Assembly (NCBI GenBank): GCA_003445715.1
Contig: DMCS01000040.1
Location: 967 to 58,083, forward strand
Direction: 5' to 3'
Source of the DNA: Candidatus Mesolinea sp.
GTDB lineage: Bacteria; Chloroflexota; Anaerolineae; Anaerolineales; Anaerolineaceae
Length of the DNA: 57,117 nt
Made by a program: the position numbers and the translations under genes. Positions 42,997 to 51,262 of this stretch are shown here, piece by piece. The stretch's first letter is position 1, and each line of letters begins with the position of its first letter. Below the pieces are notes generated by a model, which saw only the letters and a list, made by a program, of their open reading frames with translations, did no database searches and had not been told where the DNA came from.

Positions 42997-43020
42997 AGCG
43001 GGTGATGGGATTCGAACCCA
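42997..43020 (-). repeat. attR-like copy (3' end of intact tRNA-Gly)
   Basis: Second copy of the 24-bp direct repeat, here forming the 3' end of the functional tRNA. A run of T follows on the minus strand, serving as tRNA terminator. Confidence 0.9.
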
Positions 43021-43068
43021 CGAATGGTAGCTTGGGAAGCTACTGCCTTACCACTTGGCGACACCCGC
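42997..43068 (-). tRNA. tRNA-Gly (anticodon CCC)
   Basis: A complete 72-nt tRNA: acceptor GCGGGTG/CACCCGC, D stem GCC/GGC, anticodon stem GTAGC/GCTAC with loop TTCCCAA giving anticodon CCC, T stem GTGGG/CCCAT with loop TTCGAAT and discriminator T. CCA is not encoded. It reads GGG codons. Its 3' end is supplied by the integrated island and its promoter lies to the right. Confidence 0.97.
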
Positions 43069-43197
43069 TTTGCACATATATTTTATCGCAAATTTTCAAA
43101 ACGCAATCGCTTTGTCTCCAAAAAACACCAAATTTCTTTTTATCCTTATAATTAGGGTTGATCAGGCGCGATCGAAACTTAAAAAGGAGAGCAAACT

Positions 43198-43623
43198 ATG
43201 GACGCAAGTGCTAAGAGGGAGCAATTTCAGCGAAAAAAACCCTCAGCCCTAAAATTGTTTTTAAATTCGCGTGGTAATTCTTTTAAGTATGCTAGCCGAG
43301 GGTTGCGCTATGTCATCCGCACACAAAAAAACGCCTGGATCCATTCTGCGATAATGCTCGTAGTCATTGCAGTTAGTTTTTGGCTGCAATTAGAACGCAT
43401 GGAATGGGTAGCGATCCTTTTGGTCATTGGCATGGTATGGACGGCAGAATTTATTAATACCTCTTTAGAGAGCATTGTTGATATGACCAGCCCAGAGCGC
43501 CATCCGCTCGCGCAAGTAGGCAAGGATGTTGCTGCTGCAGCAGTTCTGTTTGCTGCGATTATCGCTGTTATTGTTGGAATCTTGGTTCTAGGCCCACATT
43601 TGCGAATTAAACTTGGGTTGTAA
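43198..43623 (+). CDS. dgkA: Diacylglycerol/undecaprenol kinase
   Basis: A small membrane kinase of the DgkA family, phosphorylating diacylglycerol or, in Gram-positives, undecaprenol. Three membrane helices are seen. Conserved stretches are SFKYASRGLRYVIRTQKNAWIH, MVWTAEFINTSLESIVDM with Glu and Asn active-site residues, and VGKDVAAAAVLFAAI. The N-terminus has an additional polar extension of 25 residues. GGAGAG precedes ATG 43198, and a TATAAT box is found at 43147-43152. Confidence 0.93.
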   Translation: MDASAKREQFQRKKPSALKLFLNSRGNSFKYASRGLRYVIRTQKNAWIHSAIMLVVIAVSFWLQLERMEWVAILLVIGMVWTAEFINTSLESIVDMTSPERHPLAQVGKDVAAAAVLFAAIIAVIVGILVLGPHLRIKLGL

Positions 43624-43624
43624 T

Positions 43625-43649
43625 AAAGTTGAATAAGGTTTCAACTTTT
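43625..43649 (+). terminator. Possible terminator/hairpin after dgkA
   Basis: A 9-bp stem AAAGTTGAA/TTCAACTTT with a 6-nt loop follows the dgkA stop, but the T-run is short. Confidence 0.6.
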
Positions 43650-43703
43650 CATGGAAATTATTCATGTATACTATCGTCAGAAATTAATTGAAGGAGATTA
43701 TAA

Positions 43704-44057
43704 ATGATTAGTGAACCGATTCATGTGACTGACGCAGCATTCCAGAAGACCGTGCTGGAATCCCCCGTCCCTGTGATTGTGGACTTTTGGGCACCTTGGT
43801 GTGGTCCCTGCCGAATGGTTGCGCCCACCTTAGAGAAGGTTGCCAAAGAATATGCTGATAAACTCATCGTAGCTAAGGTCAACACCGATGAAAATCAACA
43901 ATGGGCAAGCAAATACAATGTAGAAGGTATTCCAACAATGTTAATGATCGCTGACGGGAAAGTGGTGCATCGCCAGGTGGGGGCATTACCTGAGCCGATG
44001 CTACGGGAGGTCATCGATCAGTTCTTGAAAGTAGTTGACGGCCACAAGAAGAACTAA
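43704..44057 (+). CDS. trxA: Thioredoxin
   Basis: A 117-residue thioredoxin with the redox motif WAPWCGPCR, the cis-proline region VEGIPTMLMIADG and a normal alpha/beta length. It serves general thiol reduction. GAAGGAG precedes the ATG and a TATACT box lies at 43667-43672. The short IS-like relic follows its stop. Confidence 0.97.
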   Translation: MISEPIHVTDAAFQKTVLESPVPVIVDFWAPWCGPCRMVAPTLEKVAKEYADKLIVAKVNTDENQQWASKYNVEGIPTMLMIADGKVVHRQVGALPEPMLREVIDQFLKVVDGHKKN

Positions 44058-44077
44058 ACCCAATTAGAAAAAGAGAA

Positions 44078-44139
44078 CATTATGCACTGTGCCCTAAAAG
44101 TTGGACAAAAAATCCGACAGAAAGGGTGCAGTGCCATTA
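44078..44139. mobile_element. IS3-family-like relic: abutted inverted ends with 5-bp direct repeats
   Basis: A 52-bp segment (44083-44134) is flanked by CATTA on both sides (44078-44082 and 44135-44139), as a target-site duplication would be. Its ends, GCACTGTGCCCT (44084-44095) and AGGGTGCAGTGC (44123-44134), are inverted repeats that pair over 12 bp with two G-U pairs, and inner arms GTTGGA/TCCGAC continue the stem. The left end continues AAAAGTTGGACA, similar to terminal repeats of IS3/IS150 elements as I recall them. Nothing remains of a transposase. It doubles as a long hairpin followed by a T-run and may terminate trxA. Confidence 0.6.
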
Positions 44140-44163
44140 GCCCTCTTTTTTTTTATTCTTTAT

Positions 44164-45450
44164 TTATTTATTCCCATTCTCGCGAACGATATCAGCGCCC
44201 AGCGCGGCTAATTTTTGATCGATGCGCTCATAACCACGATCAATCTGGCTCACGTTGCGGATAACAGAGGTTCCATTGGCAGAGAGCGCAGCCAGCACCA
44301 AGGCAATCCCCGCCCGGATATCAGGGCTATCTAACTTTTCACCATTGAGTCGTGTTGGTCCTTGCACAATGCAGCGGTGTGGATCACACAATACAATTTG
44401 AGCGCCCATTGAGACCAATTTATCCGTAAAGAACATGCGGCTGGGATACATCCAGTCATGAAAGAGGATGCTGCCAGTGGATTGTGTGGCAATCACGATG
44501 GCAATACTCATCAAGTCAGTGGGGAACGCTGGCCAGGGCATGACGCTAATCTCGGGAATGGCATTTCCAAAATCGGGTTCAATCACGAGCCGTTGATTGG
44601 AGCCAACCCAAATGTCATCTCCAATAAAGTCGAAATCTACGCCTAAGCGGCGCAGGACAAGTTGAATCATCTTGAGATGCTCAACGCCCGCGTTTTTGAT
44701 GCGGATTTCGCCATGCGTCACGACGGCTGCACCCACAAAACTTATCACTTCCAAGTAATCTGGGCCAATGGTAAACTCGCCGCCATGCAACTCCTGAACT
44801 CCGTCAATAATAAGTGTATTTGAGCCGATGTTCTTTATATCAGCGCCCAGCTGATTGAGGAACTGACAGAGTTGCTGGATGTGAGGTTCAGAGGCTGCGT
44901 TACGGATTATGGTACGTCCTTCAGCTTTCACCGCTGCCATAATGGTATTCTCAGTTGCCGTTACGCTAGCTTCATCCAGCAAGATTTCGGTTCCAATCAA
45001 TTTTGGGGCAGAAAAGTGAAAACAATTGTTGTACGAAAAAGTCGCTCCAAGCTTGTTGAGCGCTAATATGTGGGTATCTACACGCCGGCGCCCAATCACA
45101 TCTCCTCCTGGTGGGGGGAGTAAAAGATCCCCTGAACGCCCAAGCATAGGCCCAGCCAGCAAGATTGAAGCACGAATTTGCTGGCAAAGGTCGGGGTCAA
45201 GGTCGGAAGCACGAATATCTTTGGCAACGAACTCATATGAAGAAGCGTCGACCTGCCGTACCTGGACGCCCAAGCTTTCCATTAGTTTACGCATCGTTTG
45301 GGTATCGGTAATGTTGGGCATATTATGCAAAACGATCGGTTCTTCGGTTAGCAAACAAGCTGCCATTAGTGGAAGGGCAGCATTTTTATTACCAGACGGG
45401 ATCATAGACCCAGTTAGAGGTTTTCCCCCATGAATGATGAATTTATCCAT
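44164..45450 (-). CDS. murA: UDP-GlcNAc 1-carboxyvinyltransferase with Asp117
   Basis: MurA transfers enolpyruvate to UDP-GlcNAc, the first committed step of peptidoglycan synthesis. The fold is standard: IHGGKPLTGSMIPSGNKNAALPL at the start, SILLAGPMLGRSGDLLLPPPGGDVIGRRRVDTH in the middle. The active-site loop normally reads PGGCAIG; here Asp117 replaces the Cys that fosfomycin alkylates. The same change is known in Mycobacterium and Chlamydia, where it gives natural resistance. Length 428 residues. It lies 30 bp after pckA on the same strand. Confidence 0.96.
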   Translation of the reverse strand: MDKFIIHGGKPLTGSMIPSGNKNAALPLMAACLLTEEPIVLHNMPNITDTQTMRKLMESLGVQVRQVDASSYEFVAKDIRASDLDPDLCQQIRASILLAGPMLGRSGDLLLPPPGGDVIGRRRVDTHILALNKLGATFSYNNCFHFSAPKLIGTEILLDEASVTATENTIMAAVKAEGRTIIRNAASEPHIQQLCQFLNQLGADIKNIGSNTLIIDGVQELHGGEFTIGPDYLEVISFVGAAVVTHGEIRIKNAGVEHLKMIQLVLRRLGVDFDFIGDDIWVGSNQRLVIEPDFGNAIPEISVMPWPAFPTDLMSIAIVIATQSTGSILFHDWMYPSRMFFTDKLVSMGAQIVLCDPHRCIVQGPTRLNGEKLDSPDIRAGIALVLAALSANGTSVIRNVSQIDRGYERIDQKLAALGADIVRENGNK

Positions 45451-45480
45451 AGGAACTCCTTTCCAAATAGCAAACAGCTA

Positions 45481-47070
45481 TTAGAGTGTAATGCGGGGTC
45501 CAGCAGCACGAACTTGCTGTGATACTGTGTTTTCATAATTCTTAAAGTTTTCAGCAAACCGTTGCGCTAAGTGCAGGGCTTCTTGTTGATAGGCAGTTTG
45601 ATCGCTCCAAGCTTTCTCTGGGTCGAGGACGTTTTGTGGAATACTTTCGACCTCATTCGGTATGGCGAGGTTGAACACAGGGTGGTTACGTGTTTCCACG
45701 TTGTTTAGCTGATCGGAGAGAACGGCGTTTATCATTGCACGAGTCAGCGGGAGTGCAATGCGCTTACCGACACCATAACCACCGCCAGACCAACCTGTAT
45801 TGAGCAGCCAAACGTGGGTTTCATGCTTTGCCAATTTATCAGCAAGGAGATTGGCGTAGATTGAGGGCTTGAGCGGCAAGAAAGGTGCTCCAAAACAAGC
45901 CGAGAAGGTGGCTTCGGGCTTATCGCCCAAGCCGCGCTCGGTGCCTGCCAACTTGGAAGTATAACCGCTCAGAAAGTAGTACATCGCTTGTTCGATGGTT
46001 AATTTTGCTAAGGGTGGAAGCACTCCAAAAGCATCGGCTGTCAGCAAGAAGATATGTTTCGGGTGAGCACCTTGACCAGAAGGCTCATAATTAGGGATAA
46101 AGTCGAGTGGATAAGAAGCGCGCGTGTTTTCGGTAATCGCGCTGCTATCGAAATCTGGTTGACGTTGGGCATCCAACGGGACATTCTCTAGCAAGCAACC
46201 GAAGCGGTTGATGGCAGACCAAACTAAAGGCTCAAGTTCTGGATTAATGCGAATAGTTTTTGCGTAACAGCCGCCTTCAAAGTTGAAAACGCCACGATCA
46301 TTCCAGCCGTGTTCATCATCTCCAATTAGCCTTCTTTGCGGATCGGAAGATAGGGTGGTTTTACCGGTGCCACTCAGCCCAAAGAACAAGGCGACGTCCC
46401 CTGCCGCACCCTTATTGGCAGAGCAATGCAGAGAAAGCACGCCGCGTTTCGGCATCACATAATTCATGAAGGTAAAGACGGATTTCTTGATTTCACCTGC
46501 ATAGCGTGTTGTGCCAATCAGCACGAGCTTTTCCTCAAAGTTCATGATAATAAAAGCTGGCGAGCGCACACCATCCATTTTAGGGTCAGCTGCAAAAGAA
46601 GTAGCCGCTATAACGGTCAAATCAGGATTGATTATGGGCTTGCCACCAGAAAGTGGGATAAACATATTGCTGGCAGTAAAGTTCTGCCAAGCAAGGTCGG
46701 AAATGATGCGAATCTTGAGCGTTTGGTCTGGATCAGCGCCCGCACGCATATCCCGAACATAAAGTTTCTGGCGTTGCAGATGCGCCATTACTTTAGTCTT
46801 GAGAGCTGAATATGTGTTGTAATCCATGGCTTGGGTCCCACTGGCATACCATAAGTCAGGATCATCGTTTGTAACCAAGTATTTGTCGTTAGGCGACCTG
46901 CCCGTATAAGGCGAGGTATTGACCGCAAAAGCACCTGCATGAGAAAACATGCCTTCCTGGTTGGCTAAGGCAGCTTCGACTAACTCCGCCCGGTTGAGAT
47001 TATAGAAAATAGCTTGAGGGTTTGAAATGCCTAATTTTGAAAGTTCTTGACCTAAGAGTTCGTGTTCCAC
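45481..47070 (-). CDS. pckA: Phosphoenolpyruvate carboxykinase (ATP)
   Basis: This enzyme converts oxaloacetate and ATP to PEP and CO2, or the reverse in fermenting anaerobes. The kinase loop FGLSGTGKTTLSSD lies at about 230-243, with the substrate loop NTSPYTGRSPNDKY near 51-64, LIGDDEHGW for the metal site and NTGWSGGGYGVGKRI near the nucleotide. Length 529 residues is typical of the ATP type. With sucCD it suggests a partial TCA route; the direction cannot be told. Confidence 0.97.
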   Translation of the reverse strand: MEHELLGQELSKLGISNPQAIFYNLNRAELVEAALANQEGMFSHAGAFAVNTSPYTGRSPNDKYLVTNDDPDLWYASGTQAMDYNTYSALKTKVMAHLQRQKLYVRDMRAGADPDQTLKIRIISDLAWQNFTASNMFIPLSGGKPIINPDLTVIAATSFAADPKMDGVRSPAFIIMNFEEKLVLIGTTRYAGEIKKSVFTFMNYVMPKRGVLSLHCSANKGAAGDVALFFGLSGTGKTTLSSDPQRRLIGDDEHGWNDRGVFNFEGGCYAKTIRINPELEPLVWSAINRFGCLLENVPLDAQRQPDFDSSAITENTRASYPLDFIPNYEPSGQGAHPKHIFLLTADAFGVLPPLAKLTIEQAMYYFLSGYTSKLAGTERGLGDKPEATFSACFGAPFLPLKPSIYANLLADKLAKHETHVWLLNTGWSGGGYGVGKRIALPLTRAMINAVLSDQLNNVETRNHPVFNLAIPNEVESIPQNVLDPEKAWSDQTAYQQEALHLAQRFAENFKNYENTVSQQVRAAGPRITL

Positions 47071-47087
47071 TATTTCCTTCCTAAGTT

Positions 47088-49523
47088 TTATTCAGCATCG
47101 GGTGTGCTGTTAGATAGCAGCTGCATCGCGGGTTTGCCGTAAACAGACGAGGAAAAATCTTGCAGTTTGACAACCGGGAAAAAGCCACGCGAGCTAATGC
47201 CTTGCACCCAGCTTCGTTGGCTCAGCGCGCTTCCATAGACTTGATAAAAGTTAAACTGGGCATCTAAATCTATTGGATAGTCAACATAAGCTGATGCTCT
47301 GGGGCTGATGAGGCAGTCTGCGGGTGGACAACTAAAATCACCTAACGAAAGAGCAGGAGCATTCAATCCAGTGAAATATTGCTTATCAGTAAAATTCCTC
47401 TGGAAATCAACGACGAAGTTATTAAGGGTTATGTCTACGGTCTGGTGGTCATAGCCTCCATAAGCATCTGCGGGAGGCTGGAATTGTAAGTAAAATCCGC
47501 CGATCTGATCGAAAAAAACATATTCGGGAAGCTCTGACTCCCCGACAGGCAGTGCCCACAGCAGCAGTCCGGAGTAATACTGATTTACCTTTTGGAGCAG
47601 AGCACTCCAAAGCTGATCGGCGTTCTTAGGGGTGCCTTTATTGTTTATCGTTGTCTCAATGCCGCCTGGAAGGCTCGGGCTGACGTCCACGCCGCCAAGA
47701 ATAAGTTGGTCAACCTCATAATTAGCTGCAAATTGCGTATAGCTAATGATAAACTGTTCGCATTCTTGATACCATTGCTGCCACCACAGAGCGTCCCGTT
47801 GCGTGGATTGCCACCATTTAGCGGAATCCATAGAATAATCCAGACGTGGGTAAAGCCCAACGGTAAAACCGTAATCTTTGGCTATCTGGATCAAATCGGC
47901 TAAATCCATCAGCAGCATACTTCGCCCTAGGTTATTAGGGGAGAGCTGTGGAAGATTATTTGAGATCGTAACCCTCCACGTTGGAGAAAAAATGACCCAA
48001 TTAATACCTAATTGTTGGAGTTCCTTTAAGCTATCACGATAACGATTGAGGTCAGCGGGTTGATAATCAGTGGTAAATTCAACACCGATAAGATTCGTGT
48101 CATCGCCTAAAAATATAGTTTCAGTGTTGTTACTGATTTGCGGTTGCCAAGCATGCCAGCTTTCGACAGTATGCACACTTGTATTTACGTCTATCGTGCT
48201 TAATGGAACTGGAGCCGTGAAGCTGGCTTCATCATAGGCAAGGTCACATTGGGCATTTCGGCAAATGCGGTATTGTGTGTCTTGTCTTGCCTCAGGGCTT
48301 AAGAAAAGCAGGTACATCCATTGGTTATTACCCAGAGGCCACATAGGGATCGGTTGTTGCCATGTTCCCTGAAGGAATTGAATGAAAACAGAGTCTTCTG
48401 AAGGTGTCTCAGAGGGAACAGTGACTTTGATTGTTATTGGTTCCGCGCCTGCCACACCCCATGATTTAACCTCATCTTCTATGGTTACATCACGATTAGG
48501 AACAATGATACGCCTGGTAACCAACTTGCCATCCTTATCCCGTTCAGTGTTGAGGTAGCCATCACCGAGAGTGTATCGGTAAACCAATGCAGATCCTGCA
48601 TACATTTTGACCTGTAGTGAGTACTTGCCATCGTCTAAACGGCTAAGTATGGGCATTTGCGAAGCCAAGCTGCTCACACCATGAGATAGGTCAGCATATA
48701 CATTGCCCAGTTGGTAAAAGTTTCCAGCTAATCGCACCGGTGCACCGCTGGCTTCTTCTGGAACACTGACGATAAAGGTGACATTTACCTCAGGTAAAGG
48801 TGTCAGTGCGATTACTGCCGGCGTCGAAAGGTCCGCAATGATATTGGCTTCTTGTTGAAAAGGGAGAAAAGCACCATCAATAGAAAAAGCAGAGAGATGT
48901 TGAATCCCAACTGGGAGTTGGTCAAAATCAAAACGCCCAGTGGCATCCGTGATGGTCTGGTAACCAGCCATGGTGACGAATATATCAGCTAAAGGTTGTT
49001 TTGAGCTTTGATCAGAAATGATTCCGGTGAGTTTGCCGAGTTCACCTTTGTAAGGGAGCTCAGGCCAGCCAGCGATGATATCATTGATGGTAGTGTTATT
49101 TGCCACGGTCATTGTACGGTAGAGTACCGTAGTGCCATCTGCCGCAGCTTCAGGTTGGTTGATCGGAAAGGTACTCACATAACGATATTTAATAATTTCT
49201 CCATAGGGCAGTATCAGCGTCCCAGCATAATGGTTCTCTTCGATTTTAGTCAATTCGTAGCGGTTGATATTGCGGTTCAGCCCGCTGAGCTCATCCAGCA
49301 CCTCAATGGCAATCACGGTTTCATCAGAGTAACTGCGCCGCAGCTCCACATGGAATACCACCGGTACAAGCTCTGGTTCTTCGATGCGCGCAGGTAAGGC
49401 TAAGGGGGTTTCCTCTGGTTTTTCAGTTTTAGGAACGATAGAAAGAGCACATCCTGAAAGAACACCTAAAACGATTATGCTGCAAAAATAAGTGGAGAAC
49501 TGCCTAACCGTTTTCGGTTTCAT
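47088..49523 (-). CDS. Large lipoprotein with carbohydrate-binding-like domains and a TIM-barrel glycosidase-like end
   Basis: The 811-residue protein has a lipobox (LSGC) and several beta domains: three segments resembling CBM20-type modules (e.g. VVFHVELRRSYSDETVIAIEV, VNVTFIVSVPEEASGAPVRLAGNFYQLG, ITIKVTVPSETPSEDSVFIQFLQG) and a carboxypeptidase-regulatory-like insert (LTGIISDQSSKQPLADIFVTMAG). From about residue 480 there is a possible TIM barrel (GVEFTTDYQPADLNRYRDSLKELQQLGINWVIF), similar in outline to GH113-like proteins. Catalytic carboxylates cannot be assigned. It may bind or cleave a surface polysaccharide. It lies 17 bp before pckA. Confidence 0.7.
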   Translation of the reverse strand: MKPKTVRQFSTYFCSIIVLGVLSGCALSIVPKTEKPEETPLALPARIEEPELVPVVFHVELRRSYSDETVIAIEVLDELSGLNRNINRYELTKIEENHYAGTLILPYGEIIKYRYVSTFPINQPEAAADGTTVLYRTMTVANNTTINDIIAGWPELPYKGELGKLTGIISDQSSKQPLADIFVTMAGYQTITDATGRFDFDQLPVGIQHLSAFSIDGAFLPFQQEANIIADLSTPAVIALTPLPEVNVTFIVSVPEEASGAPVRLAGNFYQLGNVYADLSHGVSSLASQMPILSRLDDGKYSLQVKMYAGSALVYRYTLGDGYLNTERDKDGKLVTRRIIVPNRDVTIEDEVKSWGVAGAEPITIKVTVPSETPSEDSVFIQFLQGTWQQPIPMWPLGNNQWMYLLFLSPEARQDTQYRICRNAQCDLAYDEASFTAPVPLSTIDVNTSVHTVESWHAWQPQISNNTETIFLGDDTNLIGVEFTTDYQPADLNRYRDSLKELQQLGINWVIFSPTWRVTISNNLPQLSPNNLGRSMLLMDLADLIQIAKDYGFTVGLYPRLDYSMDSAKWWQSTQRDALWWQQWYQECEQFIISYTQFAANYEVDQLILGGVDVSPSLPGGIETTINNKGTPKNADQLWSALLQKVNQYYSGLLLWALPVGESELPEYVFFDQIGGFYLQFQPPADAYGGYDHQTVDITLNNFVVDFQRNFTDKQYFTGLNAPALSLGDFSCPPADCLISPRASAYVDYPIDLDAQFNFYQVYGSALSQRSWVQGISSRGFFPVVKLQDFSSSVYGKPAMQLLSNSTPDAE

Positions 49524-49532
49524 AAACCACCT

Positions 49533-49961
49533 TTATTGAGAAAGTGCTTGTTTTAATGCATCCAAATTGGCAGCCAGGCTACCTAAAACACCGTTGATAA
49601 AACGGGGTGAACTATCTGTGCCAAAAGTTTTGGCTAGCTCAACCGCTTCATTGATGCCCACCTTGAGGGGAGTTTTCGGGTAAACAGCTATCTCCCACAA
49701 GGCGATGCGTAAAATATTCCGATCGATAATTGCGACCTGATCCAGAGGCCACTCGGGTGCATGCTGCGCGATCAATCGATCCAAACGGTCTTTATTCTCG
49801 CTGACACCCAGTGCAATTTCTTGGGCGAAATCGTATTCCGCAGCTTCTAGCTCGTTTTCCTGTGCGCGTTCTTGAAGTACCGTACCCAAAGGGTGATTAG
49901 TCATATCCACCTCATATAGGGTTTGCAGTGCGGTAAAACGCGCTTTCGTGCGAGATTTCAT
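49533..49961 (-). CDS. nusB: Transcription antitermination factor NusB
   Basis: NusB binds boxA RNA with NusE for rRNA antitermination. The 142-residue all-helical protein shows RTKARFTALQTLYEVDM at the start, AQHAPEWPLDQVAIIDRNILRIALWEI, and INEAVELAKTFGTDSSPRFINGVLGSLA near the end. It follows the Asp23 gene by 6 bp, a common pairing in Gram-positives and Chloroflexota. Confidence 0.96.
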   Translation of the reverse strand: MKSRTKARFTALQTLYEVDMTNHPLGTVLQERAQENELEAAEYDFAQEIALGVSENKDRLDRLIAQHAPEWPLDQVAIIDRNILRIALWEIAVYPKTPLKVGINEAVELAKTFGTDSSPRFINGVLGSLAANLDALKQALSQ

Positions 49962-49967
49962 TGAAAA

Positions 49968-50303
49968 TCACGCTTCAAGATCAACATCCGTAACATGAAC
50001 ATTAACATATGCAACATCCATACCAACCATTTCGGAAATCGCTCTGGTAACGCGCTTCTGAATCGCTTCGGCAACTACACGCACGTTTTCTTCGCCATTA
50101 ATGACGACATAAACATCCACATATATGGTTGAGTCTTTGACGACAATTTTTACCCCTTCATCATCACGGTGTTCGGATTTGGCTACTGGGAAAAATACAG
50201 GCGTCATGCGGCTGACGCCTGGGGTCTCGAGTGTCGTCAGGCGCACAATGGTATTGAGGACAGATGGAGCAATCGTAGTTTTGCCAGAAGTTGTTTCTTC
50301 CAT
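49968..50303 (-). CDS. Asp23/Gls24 family envelope stress protein
   Basis: A 111-residue Asp23/Gls24 protein with GVSRMTPVFFP and VDVYVVINGEENVRVVAEAIQKRVTRAISEMVGMDVAYVNVHVTDV. Members scaffold at the membrane and are linked to envelope stress. It has no membrane segment itself. AAGGAG precedes the ATG and nusB follows at once. Confidence 0.9.
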   Translation of the reverse strand: MEETTSGKTTIAPSVLNTIVRLTTLETPGVSRMTPVFFPVAKSEHRDDEGVKIVVKDSTIYVDVYVVINGEENVRVVAEAIQKRVTRAISEMVGMDVAYVNVHVTDVDLEA

Positions 50304-50324
50304 TTTTCTCCTTAATGCGTATTG

Positions 50325-50846
50325 TTATTCTTCCACAGCGGGTTCTGAGCCAGGAAGACGCCCAGTTAACCAAACGGTCATTAGCGAAATTTCATCAGGG
50401 CTGGCCTCAAGATTGCTTTTCTGTTTCAAGAGATCAGCAAGCTTAGTGAAGCTCAAATCCTCTGGCCAACCGACGAGAAATGCATTATCTGGATCGGGGT
50501 AGAGGGGTGTTTGCCCGTTTGTCTCGAAGCCAAATTCAGATAGGAGAGGTTCTATTTTTGCTTGTAAGTCCGTGTTGACTTCTGCCCAGGCAGAGAGGAT
50601 CGTTTTGACGAATCGGGATTCTTTCTCAAACGGTGCTTCCATTGCGCGCACGAGGAGAGCTTGTGGAGCAGCCAAGGGATTGCGAAAACCACTAATTTTC
50701 ACAAATTCCTTGATTGCTTGTGTAAGCTCTCGTTTTTTTTCTGGCGAAAATATATCCCAGTGATCAACTACGGTCGTGAAAATATCCCGTCGAAATTCTG
50801 GAAGTAAATAGACGTTCAGTGAAATCATGGGCAATAAACTATTCAT
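50325..50846 (-). CDS. Uncharacterised 173-residue protein upstream of Asp23-nusB
   Basis: I recognise no family. The product is mixed helical, has no signal peptide or membrane segment, and includes EFRRDIFTTVVDHWDIF and NGQTPLYPDPDNAFLVGWPEDL. It is in line with Asp23 (21-bp gap) on the minus strand, so is likely part of the same transcript. No catalytic residues stand out. Confidence 0.6.
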   Translation of the reverse strand: MNSLLPMISLNVYLLPEFRRDIFTTVVDHWDIFSPEKKRELTQAIKEFVKISGFRNPLAAPQALLVRAMEAPFEKESRFVKTILSAWAEVNTDLQAKIEPLLSEFGFETNGQTPLYPDPDNAFLVGWPEDLSFTKLADLLKQKSNLEASPDEISLMTVWLTGRLPGSEPAVEE

Positions 50847-50925
50847 TTCGGCACCTCACCGTTGGAGATCCATTATGTACCCCCAACTGTCTGTTTTGAG
50901 AAGAATCATAAATATGAAATTGTAC

Positions 50926-51177
50926 CTAAAACTCATCACTCTCGTCTTCTTCTTCGTCTTCTTCCTCTTCTAACTCTTCCCACTCATCACTTTCATCTTC
51001 CGGGACTAGGATTTCCCATTCATCCAAATCCTCATCTTCCCAGTTTTCTGTTCCAGCTTCCTCGTCAGGAGTGTAAGTCTGGCAACCTGTATCCGGATTC
51101 AGTTCGATTGCAGCAGCGGTGCAATAGCCGTCGTCAAGGAACAGGCAATCTAAATAGTGACAGCGAATTTTTGGCAT
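50926..51177 (-). CDS. Small Cys-containing protein with long acidic tail
   Basis: An 83-residue protein with two distinct parts: a Cys-rich head (RCHYLDCLFLDDGYCTAAAI, then a fourth Cys in TGCQTY) resembling DUF1540-like zinc-binding peptides, and a 45-residue tail made largely of Asp, Glu and Trp/Leu (e.g. WEDEDLDEWEI, EELEEEEDEEEDE). The tail suggests binding to a basic partner. AAGGAG precedes ATG 51177. No named family is certain. Confidence 0.65.
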   Translation of the reverse strand: MPKIRCHYLDCLFLDDGYCTAAAIELNPDTGCQTYTPDEEAGTENWEDEDLDEWEILVPEDESDEWEELEEEEDEEEDESDEF

Positions 51178-51262
51178 TCAAATTCTCCTTAAAATATAAG
51201 CTAAAATCTCGGCTGGCATTTTACCTTAGGTTAAGTCAGCCGTAAAGCACATTTGATGTATT

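Larger units (their letters stand above)
40648..43020. mobile_element. tRNA-Gly-integrated mini-island with RT and HEPN genes
   Basis: The block between the two 24-bp direct repeats (unit length 2349 bp) is distinctly AT-rich, unlike both flanks, and carries exactly two genes: a reverse transcriptase and a HEPN-like protein. Integration into the 3' end of a tRNA gene with regeneration of the intact tRNA is the hallmark of tyrosine-recombinase elements, but no integrase, transposase or excisionase is inside. It may have been mobilised in trans or have lost its integrase. Both genes point away from the left repeat, and the element's right repeat restores the tRNA's 3' end. Confidence 0.82.
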
